Shown here: positions 37,485 through 45,405 of the stretch, in pieces
How positions within the stretch are numbered: position 1 is the first letter of the stretch
Layout of the letters: every line of letters starts with the position of its first letter
Assembly (NCBI GenBank): GCA_937951895.1
Contig: CALFER010000087.1
Span: forward strand, 1 to 64,000
Direction of reading: 5' to 3'
DNA from: an uncultured bacterium
GTDB lineage: Bacteria; CSSED10-310; CALFER01
Length of the DNA: 64,000 bases
Notes under the pieces: model-generated
The model's database searches: none
What the model saw: only the letters and a program-made list of their open reading frames with translations
Told to the model about the DNA's origin: nothing
Translations under genes and position numbers: made by a program

Positions 37485-39878
37485 TTATAATCCCCAGCCG
37501 AAACTGAAGAAACCGTATGTGCCAAAAAGCTGCGTGAGTTCTTTATTCGTCATTCCGGCATACCAGTTGATCCCATCGGCCGCACCTGCTCCGCTGGGCC
37601 AATCGAACGGAGGAAGGATCACCATCGTATCCATACCCGAGTGAACATCGGTCAGCGTGTACTTGTCATAACTGGAAAATGTCGGCGCAAAGTAATAGCT
37701 GCCGTAAACATCGAGTATGACGAAGAGGGGGACATCGTGATATGTGGCTGCAGAAGGATTACAAATCCGGACTTCAACGGAGCATGGATCTCCCGGGTGA
37801 TAAAAGTTCGATGGCATCCAGACATCGACTCCCAGTGTGTCACACGAGGATTGAGTGGGTGTCGGTGACGGAGTCGAAGAACCCTGCGTCGGCGTTGGCG
37901 TCGGCGTCATCTGCCCACCGGTCGGTGTCGGAGTCGGGGTCGAGGACGAACCATTGCACGGATCATAGCTGATAAATTCACAGAGTTGAGGGAATGACTG
38001 ATCATATGCATCCTGCAGGATTGTCATCACCAACCCGATGGTCTTGCCCGAACTCGGGATGGATGGCGCATCGATCTGAATGGCCAGTTTTTTCGGAGTG
38101 CCGCAAATGAAAATATCCTCGGTCGGCACCGCGAAATCGAATTGATCCATGATGGCCGGATCGCCATACATGGGGCGGCCGCTTACAATGGTCGTTATGA
38201 CATCGGATGGATCCGCCTGCAGCAAGCTGGCATACGGATCAGGAAGACTGGCCGGAATGGCCATGATGTTCGCCTGATAGCCGGATATGAGCATTCCAAG
38301 ACGATTCGAAACTCCCACGGCATCTGCGGCATTCCGTGTGACCATGTCCGCGAGTTGAAGAGGAGTCAGAAGTCCCTCCCAGAGTTCCTGGCTGATGGAA
38401 TTGGCAAATTTCATCTCGTCCAGAAGGTTGTCCATACCGGACTCTGTCCAATCCGGCGCCAGTGCGACGTTGACACCGGCAGCTAATGCTCCGGGGACAT
38501 CCGCTGTTTGCCGATACAGCACCCAGTTGCTGAACGGGGACCAGATCAGGTGGGCATTGGCGTCCGCCATGAGCTGCCATTCGGTGTCGCCCAACGGCAC
38601 ACCGTGGATGATCGAGGTGCGCCAATCAAGCATACCCCAGCTCGACCATGTGTTGAATTCTTGCAGGGAATTTGCGCTGAACCCCTCCGAAAGATGAATG
38701 ATGAATCGATCCCAGAACTGATTTCGTTTGTTATTGATCCAGTCACTTTGATGTTCAAGGGGGAATGTCGATGAGTAGGACTTTGTCGGGAAGCGTTCGA
38801 CATTGTTGATGATCATGCCGCAATGTGACACATCGTCCGCGCTGTGATCATATCCGTTGAATCCCTGGATCATTGTGGTGCCGGCCGTCAATGCGCGCAC
38901 TTCGGCCAGTTTCCAGATGTTGGTCGAGTTTTCGTTCTGGCCATTGGGGCTCAGGATGCCATAATACTGAGAATTGAAATCATCATACATGGGATGATCC
39001 TGCCACTCGTAACGTTCCGCAAAGGTACACGGAAAGGGGATCTCTGAGAGGACATTGTATCGAGGGTGATTGTGCGCATCGATCAGACCGGGGAAGATCC
39101 ACCCGTCCAGGTCCACGGTGAGAATACCGCTCGGCGGCGTCGTTCCGATCGATACTATCTGATCGCCCAGAATCTCGATATACCCGTTCTCGATCACATC
39201 ATGCTGCGCATTCATCGTCACGATCGTGCCATGGATCGCGTAGTGCGGGATCATGTCGCCATCGATATCCAGAGTGAACCGAGGTTCCAGCTTGAACTCG
39301 CCGAAGCTGTACATCAGAATACCCGTGACCGAGAACAGATAGTCGCCGGCATGAGCGAAATACATGTAGTCGTTTGTATCGTTTGCGGTCAGCGTGCCTG
39401 TTCCGTCGTCCACCGTCCATTCACCATAAGAGGGGTTGACCTGCGGGACCGAGCAGTCCTGGAACTTCAGCAGGCACGATTCATATGCTTCCGTCTTGTG
39501 ACTCTCGATGACCGCATTGATGGGTGTGACGGGGTTTCCGGTCGAGAGAACCTGGAAGGCGGTCACATTCACGATCTCGGTCATGTTGTAATACTCGCTG
39601 ACCGTACCTGTCACCTGCACTTCATCTCCGATGTTCGGTCCGTTTTTCTGGGAGTAGATATAGAGAGACTGCCACGGGCCGTTGCCTTCCGAGATGATGT
39701 ATCCGCTGTAAAAGTTTGCCGTGACAACTCCGGTCAACGTGACAGACTGATTCAACATCGGTGAATCGCCGGAGGGGTTGGTCGTGTACTGCACATCATA
39801 AATGGTGGTGCGACTCTGTGCCATGGAAATGGAACACATGAGCGCTAAACTCAAGAACACAATGCTGATTCGATTCAA
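37485..39878 (-). CDS. Secreted amidohydrolase-like protein with N-terminal OB-like domain, Thr-Pro linker and C-terminal domain
   Basis: I place the start at TTG 39878: GGAGGT lies six bases upstream and the frame then opens straight into a signal peptide (residues 1-20). Residues ~20-205 look like a secreted OB-fold-like beta domain (VTLTGVVTANFYSGYIIS). The amidohydrolase barrel begins at IHGTIVTMNAQHDVIENGYI. It keeps the metal-site motif PGLIDAHNHPRY, a second His in IIHLSEGF, a third in SIIHGVPL and an Asp in ALAPDWTESGMDN, so catalysis is plausible. A Thr-Pro linker (~645-680) and the C-terminal domain shared with the M14-like and 1488-aa proteins follow. The substrate is unknown. Confidence 0.82.
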   Translation of the reverse strand: MNRISIVFLSLALMCSISMAQSRTTIYDVQYTTNPSGDSPMLNQSVTLTGVVTANFYSGYIISEGNGPWQSLYIYSQKNGPNIGDEVQVTGTVSEYYNMTEIVNVTAFQVLSTGNPVTPINAVIESHKTEAYESCLLKFQDCSVPQVNPSYGEWTVDDGTGTLTANDTNDYMYFAHAGDYLFSVTGILMYSFGEFKLEPRFTLDIDGDMIPHYAIHGTIVTMNAQHDVIENGYIEILGDQIVSIGTTPPSGILTVDLDGWIFPGLIDAHNHPRYNVLSEIPFPCTFAERYEWQDHPMYDDFNSQYYGILSPNGQNENSTNIWKLAEVRALTAGTTMIQGFNGYDHSADDVSHCGMIINNVERFPTKSYSSTFPLEHQSDWINNKRNQFWDRFIIHLSEGFSANSLQEFNTWSSWGMLDWRTSIIHGVPLGDTEWQLMADANAHLIWSPFSNWVLYRQTADVPGALAAGVNVALAPDWTESGMDNLLDEMKFANSISQELWEGLLTPLQLADMVTRNAADAVGVSNRLGMLISGYQANIMAIPASLPDPYASLLQADPSDVITTIVSGRPMYGDPAIMDQFDFAVPTEDIFICGTPKKLAIQIDAPSIPSSGKTIGLVMTILQDAYDQSFPQLCEFISYDPCNGSSSTPTPTPTGGQMTPTPTPTQGSSTPSPTPTQSSCDTLGVDVWMPSNFYHPGDPCSVEVRICNPSAATYHDVPLFVILDVYGSYYFAPTFSSYDKYTLTDVHSGMDTMVILPPFDWPSGAGAADGINWYAGMTNKELTQLFGTYGFFSFGWGL
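37843..37957 (-). repeat. Thr-Pro-rich linker coding repeat in the amidohydrolase-like gene
   Basis: Thr-Pro codon repeats form the hinge before the shared C-terminal domain, the third such linker in the window. Confidence 0.8.
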
Positions 39879-39928
39879 GGGATACCTCCATGCCAAGGGT
39901 TATAGACGTCCTCAGACGACCCATATCT

Positions 39929-39956
39929 ATTATGCCATATTTCAGATGTGAATCAA
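39929..39956 (-). promoter_or_regulatory. Candidate promoter for the amidohydrolase-like gene
   Basis: On the minus strand TTGATT (39951-39956) lies 16 bases from CATAAT (39929-39934), about 50 bases before the TTG start. Confidence 0.55.
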
Positions 39957-40048
39957 AGTTCAGGAACCGTGAAAAATGTAATTTGACCGGATCGTTCACA
40001 TGCAACCGGGTGAGTTCCCTGTCTGTTCCTTCCGAGGATCCCCGCATT

Positions 40049-40077
40049 GACCCTGTAACGATCTCCCATTATGATAG
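40049..40077 (+). promoter_or_regulatory. Promoter for the 105-aa protein
   Basis: TTGACC (40049-40054), a 17-base spacer and TATGAT (40072-40077) are close to consensus. The predicted transcript begins about 18 bases before the ATG. Confidence 0.7.
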
Positions 40078-40101
40078 AAACAAGGGATCAGGAGGTGAAC
40101 C

Positions 40102-40419
40102 ATGCAGTGCTACATCGTCGTGGTCAGTAACGGTCCATCAGTGCTCGTCACCGAACTCGATGCGGAAGGAACCGTCCAGAACCTCATCCGCAGAGGATTC
40201 AAGAACTTCAACCTCTACCGCATTCCTGAACAGAGCATCGATCAGCTCAGAGATGCCATCGGTGACAGAGAGTGGGATATGGTTTCGTCGGAGTTGAACC
40301 TCGAATGGCCCGTCAGGGTGATCGAACGCGACAACGCGAAATCATTCGAGTATTTCCAGTTGTATGCGAATGCGTTCCCGAGCGCGATCGTTCGGAACGG
40401 GAAACAGATGACAAACTGA
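40102..40419 (+). CDS. Small hypothetical protein (105 aa)
   Basis: The ATG is preceded by AGGAGGTGA, a near-perfect ribosome site, and by a strong promoter, so this is very probably an expressed single-gene unit. It has no signal peptide or membrane helix and is acidic-basic mixed. A beta start (MQCYIVVVSNGPSVLVTELD) leads into helices and a second beta segment (WPVRVIERDNA). It is not a family I recognise. The convergent M23 gene ends seven bases downstream. Confidence 0.8.
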   Translation: MQCYIVVVSNGPSVLVTELDAEGTVQNLIRRGFKNFNLYRIPEQSIDQLRDAIGDREWDMVSSELNLEWPVRVIERDNAKSFEYFQLYANAFPSAIVRNGKQMTN

Positions 40420-40425
40420 TCCGGA

Positions 40426-41499
40426 TCACCCGGTATGAATCACCGAATTGTTTCGGGTGACTACCGGAACATGCCGATCTTCCATATCGAGCAGGTTTGA
40501 GAAATAGATCGGGATGCTTCGGCTGCCATGAGGGTTGGGGCCATCGTTGATCTGGAAATGAAGATGCGGGATGCGGGAATCCCCGGAGTTGCCGAGTTCC
40601 GCGATTGAATCCCCAGTCTGGATCCGATCGCCTTCCTTCACCTGCACACTGCCCTGTTTCAGATGACAGTAGTAACTCCAGAATCCATTTTCATGATCGA
40701 TCAGGACGTGGTTCCCAAAACGAGATTCGGAGTATTCGGACATGGATCGGATGTCATCGCCGGAAGCAGAAATCCAACTCAGCCGCTCCTTGACGGTATC
40801 CGGCGCATCGGATCGGATCGAAACCACCCGGCCGTCAGCCGCCGATCGGACCATCGCTCCGAATCCATGGTAATCCTCCAGTGATTCCGATTTGAAACTC
40901 CTGCACTTTCCATCCAGCCCCAATTTCAGAAAATCCATTCCGTATTCACGACTGGCGGTATGTCGATGCGCGAGTGTATTGTCGAAATTGCCCGTGACCT
41001 GCCAGCAACCGTCCAACGGGAACAGGAAGGAGTTCTCCGGTTGCGGGCAATCCAGGCTGATATCCTGGCGACCCAGCAGGTGCATTCCGGAGTAACAACG
41101 CGCGATCAGATGATCGGGAAGGGCAACCGAAAGAAATCGCACGGGGAATCGACGGATCAGCGCTTGACCGAGAGGAGGCAGGGTCGAACTGGCGGAGAGA
41201 TTACCGATGCGATCCGCCAGCCAGTCGCCCATCAGGTAACTCCTCTGCTGATGACTCATTCGCATCACCTCGAATTCGATCTGAATATGCGCATCGATGA
41301 CCGAAAGCGGCATTTCCCAGCGCCAGACCAGATCATCAGAGGCTGTGATGTCGAATACGATTCTTGTGATCCGGCGTTCGAGCGATTCATCGTTGATCAG
41401 AAGCAGACTGTTGATCATCAGGTCGCAGACATAACCGCGATGCTCGAGTTTCTGCACAAATGGTATCAAAGACCTGGACCAGTTGAATTCCATTTTCAT
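40426..41499 (-). CDS. M23 peptidase-domain protein without signal peptide
   Basis: The C-terminal ~190 residues form an M23/LytM domain: HRHTASREYGMDF (zinc His and Asp), FGNHVLIDHENGFWSYYCHL and SRIPHLHFQINDGP (HxH intact). The N-terminal ~165 residues are an unassigned domain. No signal peptide or membrane helix is visible, which is odd for a cell-wall enzyme. The ATG at 41499 has GAGGAG nine bases upstream, inside the end of the NYN gene, so the two are co-transcribed. It may act on an internal substrate or be exported another way. The residues needed for catalysis are present. Confidence 0.85.
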   Translation of the reverse strand: MKMEFNWSRSLIPFVQKLEHRGYVCDLMINSLLLINDESLERRITRIVFDITASDDLVWRWEMPLSVIDAHIQIEFEVMRMSHQQRSYLMGDWLADRIGNLSASSTLPPLGQALIRRFPVRFLSVALPDHLIARCYSGMHLLGRQDISLDCPQPENSFLFPLDGCWQVTGNFDNTLAHRHTASREYGMDFLKLGLDGKCRSFKSESLEDYHGFGAMVRSAADGRVVSIRSDAPDTVKERLSWISASGDDIRSMSEYSESRFGNHVLIDHENGFWSYYCHLKQGSVQVKEGDRIQTGDSIAELGNSGDSRIPHLHFQINDGPNPHGSRSIPIYFSNLLDMEDRHVPVVTRNNSVIHTG

Positions 41500-41505
41500 G
41501 TCCGT

Positions 41506-42306
41506 TTACTCCTCGACATCGTCACGTCTGGTCGGCAGGCAGGTTTCATCCGGCTTGATCAGGCAGGCGTTGACCGCACGCTTTCCTCTTTCGTCTTCGA
41601 CCAGATCAAACTCAATGATGGATTGATGATCGCGAAGTTCAGAAAATCGTTCATTGGAGAGTCGGCCTGTTTCGAGATCATTGCCGTGGATAAAGATTTC
41701 ACGATCGATATCATCCAGATGAAGCGAGCGATAAATCGTCAACCATCCAAAATACTTCTCTTCATTGACGGCCGTCAGAATTCCACGACGACGACCCGGA
41801 GAGATCGGAATCAAATCCGGGATCAGGAATCCCGGGACGTAATGATCCGCTGCTTCTTTCAACTCCCTGCTGCAATAATGCAAGCCGATGACATCCACCC
41901 GGCATCCCATCCCCTGAAGTGCGGAAACAAGCCGCGTAAAATCACCGTCGCCTGAAAGCAGCACGACATAATCCAGGTAATGGGCCTGCAAGAGGGCATC
42001 GACGGCGAGTTCAAGATCAGCATTGGCTTTTGTGACAAGCGTTCCATCCGAATCCTGAAAACGACGTACATGCTTTAAAATGACCTTGTAACCGAGTTGT
42101 CTGAGGTTGGATCTGTAGAGCTGTTTCTTCCGGCGAAACTCGACATCAACACTCTCGCGATCCGTATCAAACGCCATGTAAGTGTTCGCTCGCAAAATAT
42201 AAGATCCCTGTGCCTTTACGAACTGCTTCAGGGTGTCGTAGCGTAGTCCCCACCCACCCGTTCGCATCACATTTTCCGCATCAATGAAAATTCCGGCTTT
42301 CAGCAT
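41506..42306 (-). CDS. NYN-domain (PIN-like) predicted ribonuclease fused to a cold-shock-like domain
   Basis: Residues 1-160 are a NYN/LabA-type domain with the acidic residues of a PIN-like metal site: IFIDAENV, KANADLELAVDALL and LLSGDGDFTRLV. Residues ~170-262 read as a cold-shock/OB-type domain: GILTAVNEEKYFGWLTI, EIFIHGNDL and IIEFDLVEDERGKRAVNACL. The combination suggests an RNA-cleaving or RNA-processing protein with its own RNA-binding module. GGAG precedes the ATG. It is the first gene of a two-gene operon with the M23-domain protein; why these go together is unclear. Confidence 0.85.
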   Translation of the reverse strand: MLKAGIFIDAENVMRTGGWGLRYDTLKQFVKAQGSYILRANTYMAFDTDRESVDVEFRRKKQLYRSNLRQLGYKVILKHVRRFQDSDGTLVTKANADLELAVDALLQAHYLDYVVLLSGDGDFTRLVSALQGMGCRVDVIGLHYCSRELKEAADHYVPGFLIPDLIPISPGRRRGILTAVNEEKYFGWLTIYRSLHLDDIDREIFIHGNDLETGRLSNERFSELRDHQSIIEFDLVEDERGKRAVNACLIKPDETCLPTRRDDVEE

Positions 42307-42401
42307 GCATTGTCTCCCCGTTCACGGCGAAACGCATTGTATCCGATATCGATTCTTTCCGCCAGAGAGATTCCCGGCAGAGAAATCAACCCGATCTTCA
42401 A

Positions 42402-42430
42402 TTGTCAAGAATGCTCATCACTGCTATATA
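42402..42430 (+). promoter_or_regulatory. Promoter for the 227-aa exported protein
   Basis: TTGTCA (42402-42407), a 17-base spacer and TATATA (42425-42430) lie about 50 bases before the ATG at 42481. Confidence 0.65.
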
Positions 42431-42480
42431 TGCTCGCGGGTTCCGTCAACGGGACCCCTCTCTCAGGAGTCATTTTCACA

Positions 42481-43164
42481 ATGCGTATCGCGACGCTCTG
42501 GATCTTCTTCATGACCGTTTGGATCATTGCACCTGCCGACGCATGGTCTTTGCCGTCTCTGGAAGCGATCGCTTTCAAGGCAATCGCGTTTATGCCGGAA
42601 AACATCCAGGTCATCACTGAGAAACACCGGAGTGATTTTCTGACGGGAATTCACGAATTACAGGACTCGCCGACAGGCGACACCGAAACCGTCAGAAAAA
42701 TCTGCGACCTGGTCGCGAGCGGATCCCGTTCTATCACCGATCAGAAAGACTTCAGAAACACGGTCAGGATCATGGGAAGAATCGCGAGCATGGTCGCGAT
42801 CTCCGTACACCCTCTCCCGTCAACCGATAGCAGAGTCGGACCGAACAATCGCACCGATTATGATATCTATCTTGAAAAAAACCGCTCGTTTTTCCGAATT
42901 CGCTGGACAGGAATCGAACAGCGTCCGCGGGATCCCAATCAACTCGCTCACACGCTGGAACGATCGATCACGAAGTCGAGATCTCTGGCTGAGACCCTGA
43001 TCACGACCCTGGCCGAAAATTCGATCCCCATCAGTCAGTATGACCACCAGTCCATTCCCTTCGGTGCCGGCTCAATTGCATTTTCGAACGCTGTATCACA
43101 AACAGCCAATGCCTGGCTTCTGCTTTGGCAGAATGCAGGCGGATTGAATTCGGCATTGCGCTAG
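42481..43164 (+). CDS. Exported hypothetical protein (227 aa)
   Basis: The start ATG 42481 has AGGAG 11 bases upstream and opens a signal peptide (residues 1-21, cleavage near ADA-WS). The mature protein is helical and starts SLPSLEAIAFKAIAFMPENI, with a conserved-looking end GSIAFSNAVSQTANAWLLLW. The layout vaguely recalls zinc-dependent phospholipase C-like proteins, but the metal-ligand pattern is not convincing, so I leave it unassigned. Its 3' end abuts ispD on the opposite strand. Confidence 0.75.
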   Translation: MRIATLWIFFMTVWIIAPADAWSLPSLEAIAFKAIAFMPENIQVITEKHRSDFLTGIHELQDSPTGDTETVRKICDLVASGSRSITDQKDFRNTVRIMGRIASMVAISVHPLPSTDSRVGPNNRTDYDIYLEKNRSFFRIRWTGIEQRPRDPNQLAHTLERSITKSRSLAETLITTLAENSIPISQYDHQSIPFGAGSIAFSNAVSQTANAWLLLWQNAGGLNSALR

Positions 43165-43165
43165 C

Positions 43166-43873
43166 TCAGTCTGCATTCAACCGATGTCGGGCATGGTCCA
43201 GGTCTTCGGGCGTCGTGACTTTTAAATTCCCCGGATCGCCGTCAACGGTCGCCACGGGATACCCGATCCTGTTCACAAGGGTCGCATCATCGCACGCATT
43301 CGTACATTCAGAATTGCGGGCTTCCTGATGCGCGAAGCGAATGGATTCGAGACGGAATACCTGTGGCGTCTGCACCTGGTTGATACAGCTCCGATCGAGA
43401 TACTCGAGAACAAGGCCGTCATGCGCCGTTACCAGACTGTCCCGCGAGGGGATCACCGGAATCGCAGCTCCGACGGTTCGGCCTGCACGCAACAGCCGAT
43501 CCATCAGTTGAGCCGAAACGAATGGCCTTGCAGCATCATGTATCATCACCAGGTCCCGGGGAGCGCCGCTGATAGAGAATACCCCGATGGCACACGATTC
43601 CTGTCGGCAGTGTCCTCCAGCCGTTACTGACAGGTCGGTGCCTTCCGGCACGATACGGGTAACTGTTTCGACAGATGTTCGGATATAGGATTCCGGAACA
43701 ACCACGACAACCGAGACAAATCGCACGCTGGATAACAATCGGCTCAGCGTTTCCTCTAGAATCATCCACCCCGGCCGGATCTCGAGGAACTGCTTCGGAA
43801 TTGCGCTGTTCATTCGCGTTCCGGTTCCTCCGGCAACAAGAACGAGGTGGACGGGGTCGAGTGCCGGTGTCAT
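43166..43873 (-). CDS. ispD: 2-C-methyl-D-erythritol 4-phosphate cytidylyltransferase
   Basis: IspD couples CTP and MEP in the non-mevalonate isoprenoid pathway. The nucleotide-binding motif is VLVAGGTGTRMNSAIPKQF, and MIHDAARPFVSAQ, SINQ/VQTPQVF-like and DDATLVNRIGYPVATVDGD segments complete the family pattern. The length of 235 aa is normal. GAGGAG lies ten bases before the ATG. It follows the WbaP-like gene by one base and is probably co-transcribed, a reasonable link because both serve undecaprenyl-based polysaccharide assembly. Confidence 0.95.
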   Translation of the reverse strand: MTPALDPVHLVLVAGGTGTRMNSAIPKQFLEIRPGWMILEETLSRLLSSVRFVSVVVVVPESYIRTSVETVTRIVPEGTDLSVTAGGHCRQESCAIGVFSISGAPRDLVMIHDAARPFVSAQLMDRLLRAGRTVGAAIPVIPSRDSLVTAHDGLVLEYLDRSCINQVQTPQVFRLESIRFAHQEARNSECTNACDDATLVNRIGYPVATVDGDPGNLKVTTPEDLDHARHRLNAD

Positions 43874-43874
43874 C

Positions 43875-45335
43875 TCATTTCGCTCCTCTGGCGGACAGAA
43901 CTGCAGGGATCGTCCTGATCAGAATCAGAAAATCAAGTCCCAGAGACCAGTGATCGATGTATTCCAGATCCATCCGCATCCAGTCCTCAAAATCAACCTG
44001 GTTCCTTCCGCTGATCTGCCAGATGCACGTCAATCCCGGTTTCATCGATACTCGCCGACGCTGCCAGGCTTCGTACTGAACCACCTCATCCGGTAGCGCA
44101 GGCCTCGGACCGACCAGACTCATGTCGCCCAGAATCACATTGATCAACTGCGGCAGTTCATCCAGGCTGGTACGTCGGATCCATCTTCCGACACGGGTGA
44201 TTCGCGGATCAATCGATGATTTGAAGACCGGACCGCTCATCTCGTTCAACTGTTCGATCTCAGTCCTTCTTTGTTCCGCATCCCGGATCATCGATCTGAA
44301 TTTGTACAGTTTGAAACGTCGGCCATTTTTCCCGACTCGACTCTGCGAAAACAGGACCGGGCCAGGTGAATCCAATCGGATGGCGATTGAGATGATCAGC
44401 ATCGGAATCAGGAACACGACCAACAGCACCGAGGCGACAGTGATATCGATCAGTCGTTTCACGAACAGATGGAGTGCATGAAATGGTGTGGTTGTAAAGG
44501 AAAGTAGAGGGATATCATCGAGATAACTGAAGTGTGGACGGGCGATCGGCAACTGGAAAAAATCCGCGACGATGTGGGCCCGGATCCCCAATTCTTCACA
44601 GCGGCGGAGAGCGGTCCGCATGCCGGGTATCTCCGCCGGCCCGACACAAAAAATCACCTCATCGATCACGATTCTCTTCGAGATGTCATCGAGATCTTCA
44701 AAGTGGCCCAGTCGTTTTTCCGGATTGTTTTCCAGCCATTGCTGACCCGCCGGTTCCCCCGTTTGGAGAAAACCTGCAACTTTCATGTTCCACTCGGAAT
44801 GCGCCGCGATGCGGGCAGCGATCCCGGTGCTGAGTTGATTCAAACCGATCAACAGGATGTGACGCGGCTTGGCGTGCATGACCGCGAAGCGATTTTCAAA
44901 TGATCGCCAGAGGAATCGCCATGTCGCGTGCAGAATGAGATGCAGGACCATGAACAAAGCGAACAGAGAACGGCTGTAGATCTTGGCTTGAAAGAAGAAA
45001 ACCAGTGACCCCAGCAGGATAACCTGGAGAACGAGGCCTCTCAGCAGAGCGAACATCAAGCTTCCGGACGGAATCCGGGAAGCGGGTGCAAAGAGGCCTG
45101 AAAAGTAGTGGATCAGCAGTGTGACGGGGATGGATGCATACGCCAGCCAGATGTATTCGGACAGCGGTCTGACAACGACGAACCGGTCAATGGAGAGACT
45201 GCTGCGAATCCGGTAGGCAATGGCAAAAGCGCACAGTGTGATGACCGCATCGACAAGCATCCAGATAAACAGAGTGATGCGCTGGTTGGGGCGGATGATG
45301 AATTCGGGGTTCGGTAGTGACGTCACGCAGGTCAT
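43875..45335 (-). CDS. Undecaprenyl-phosphate sugar-phosphotransferase (WbaP/WcaJ-like)
   Basis: This initiating transferase loads the first sugar-phosphate of an O-antigen or exopolysaccharide unit onto undecaprenyl phosphate. It has four to five N-terminal membrane helices (residues ~20-125), a CoA-binding-like domain (~145-275), a fifth hydrophobic segment and the catalytic domain with KLYKFRSM, SLDELPQLINVILGDMSLVG, PRPALPDEV and KPGLTCIWQISGRN. The length of 486 aa is typical. The ATG at 45335 overlaps a good -10 box, so an in-frame GTG at 45326 may be the true, leaderless start. It is divergent from a flippase gene. Confidence 0.92.
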   Translation of the reverse strand: MTCVTSLPNPEFIIRPNQRITLFIWMLVDAVITLCAFAIAYRIRSSLSIDRFVVVRPLSEYIWLAYASIPVTLLIHYFSGLFAPASRIPSGSLMFALLRGLVLQVILLGSLVFFFQAKIYSRSLFALFMVLHLILHATWRFLWRSFENRFAVMHAKPRHILLIGLNQLSTGIAARIAAHSEWNMKVAGFLQTGEPAGQQWLENNPEKRLGHFEDLDDISKRIVIDEVIFCVGPAEIPGMRTALRRCEELGIRAHIVADFFQLPIARPHFSYLDDIPLLSFTTTPFHALHLFVKRLIDITVASVLLVVFLIPMLIISIAIRLDSPGPVLFSQSRVGKNGRRFKLYKFRSMIRDAEQRRTEIEQLNEMSGPVFKSSIDPRITRVGRWIRRTSLDELPQLINVILGDMSLVGPRPALPDEVVQYEAWQRRRVSMKPGLTCIWQISGRNQVDFEDWMRMDLEYIDHWSLGLDFLILIRTIPAVLSARGAK

Positions 45336-45361
45336 TGTAACCCGAATTTTGTCTTGTTCAA
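45334..45361 (-). promoter_or_regulatory. Candidate promoter for the WbaP-like gene
   Basis: On the minus strand TTGAAC (45356-45361) is followed after 16 bases by TACAAT (45334-45339), which overlaps the annotated ATG. The transcript would start near 45327. Confidence 0.45.
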
Positions 45362-45367
45362 GTCTGC

Positions 45368-45397
45368 TTGACCATCTTCAGTGTCCCGACATACTAT
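45368..45397 (+). promoter_or_regulatory. Candidate promoter for the flippase gene
   Basis: TTGACC (45368-45373), an 18-base spacer and TACTAT (45392-45397) put the transcript start at about 45404, almost at the ATG of 45406. Confidence 0.5.
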
Positions 45398-45405
45398 CGA
45401 TTCCT

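Noticed and set aside
39890..40297. A 135-codon plus-strand frame overlapping the 105-aa gene
   Set aside because: It runs through a promoter and ribosome site used by the 40102 gene and has Ser/Arg-rich, non-protein-like composition.
42481..43164. Identity as a zinc-dependent phospholipase C-like protein
   Set aside because: Overall layout is reminiscent, but the His/Asp ligand spacing needed for the metal centre cannot be matched.
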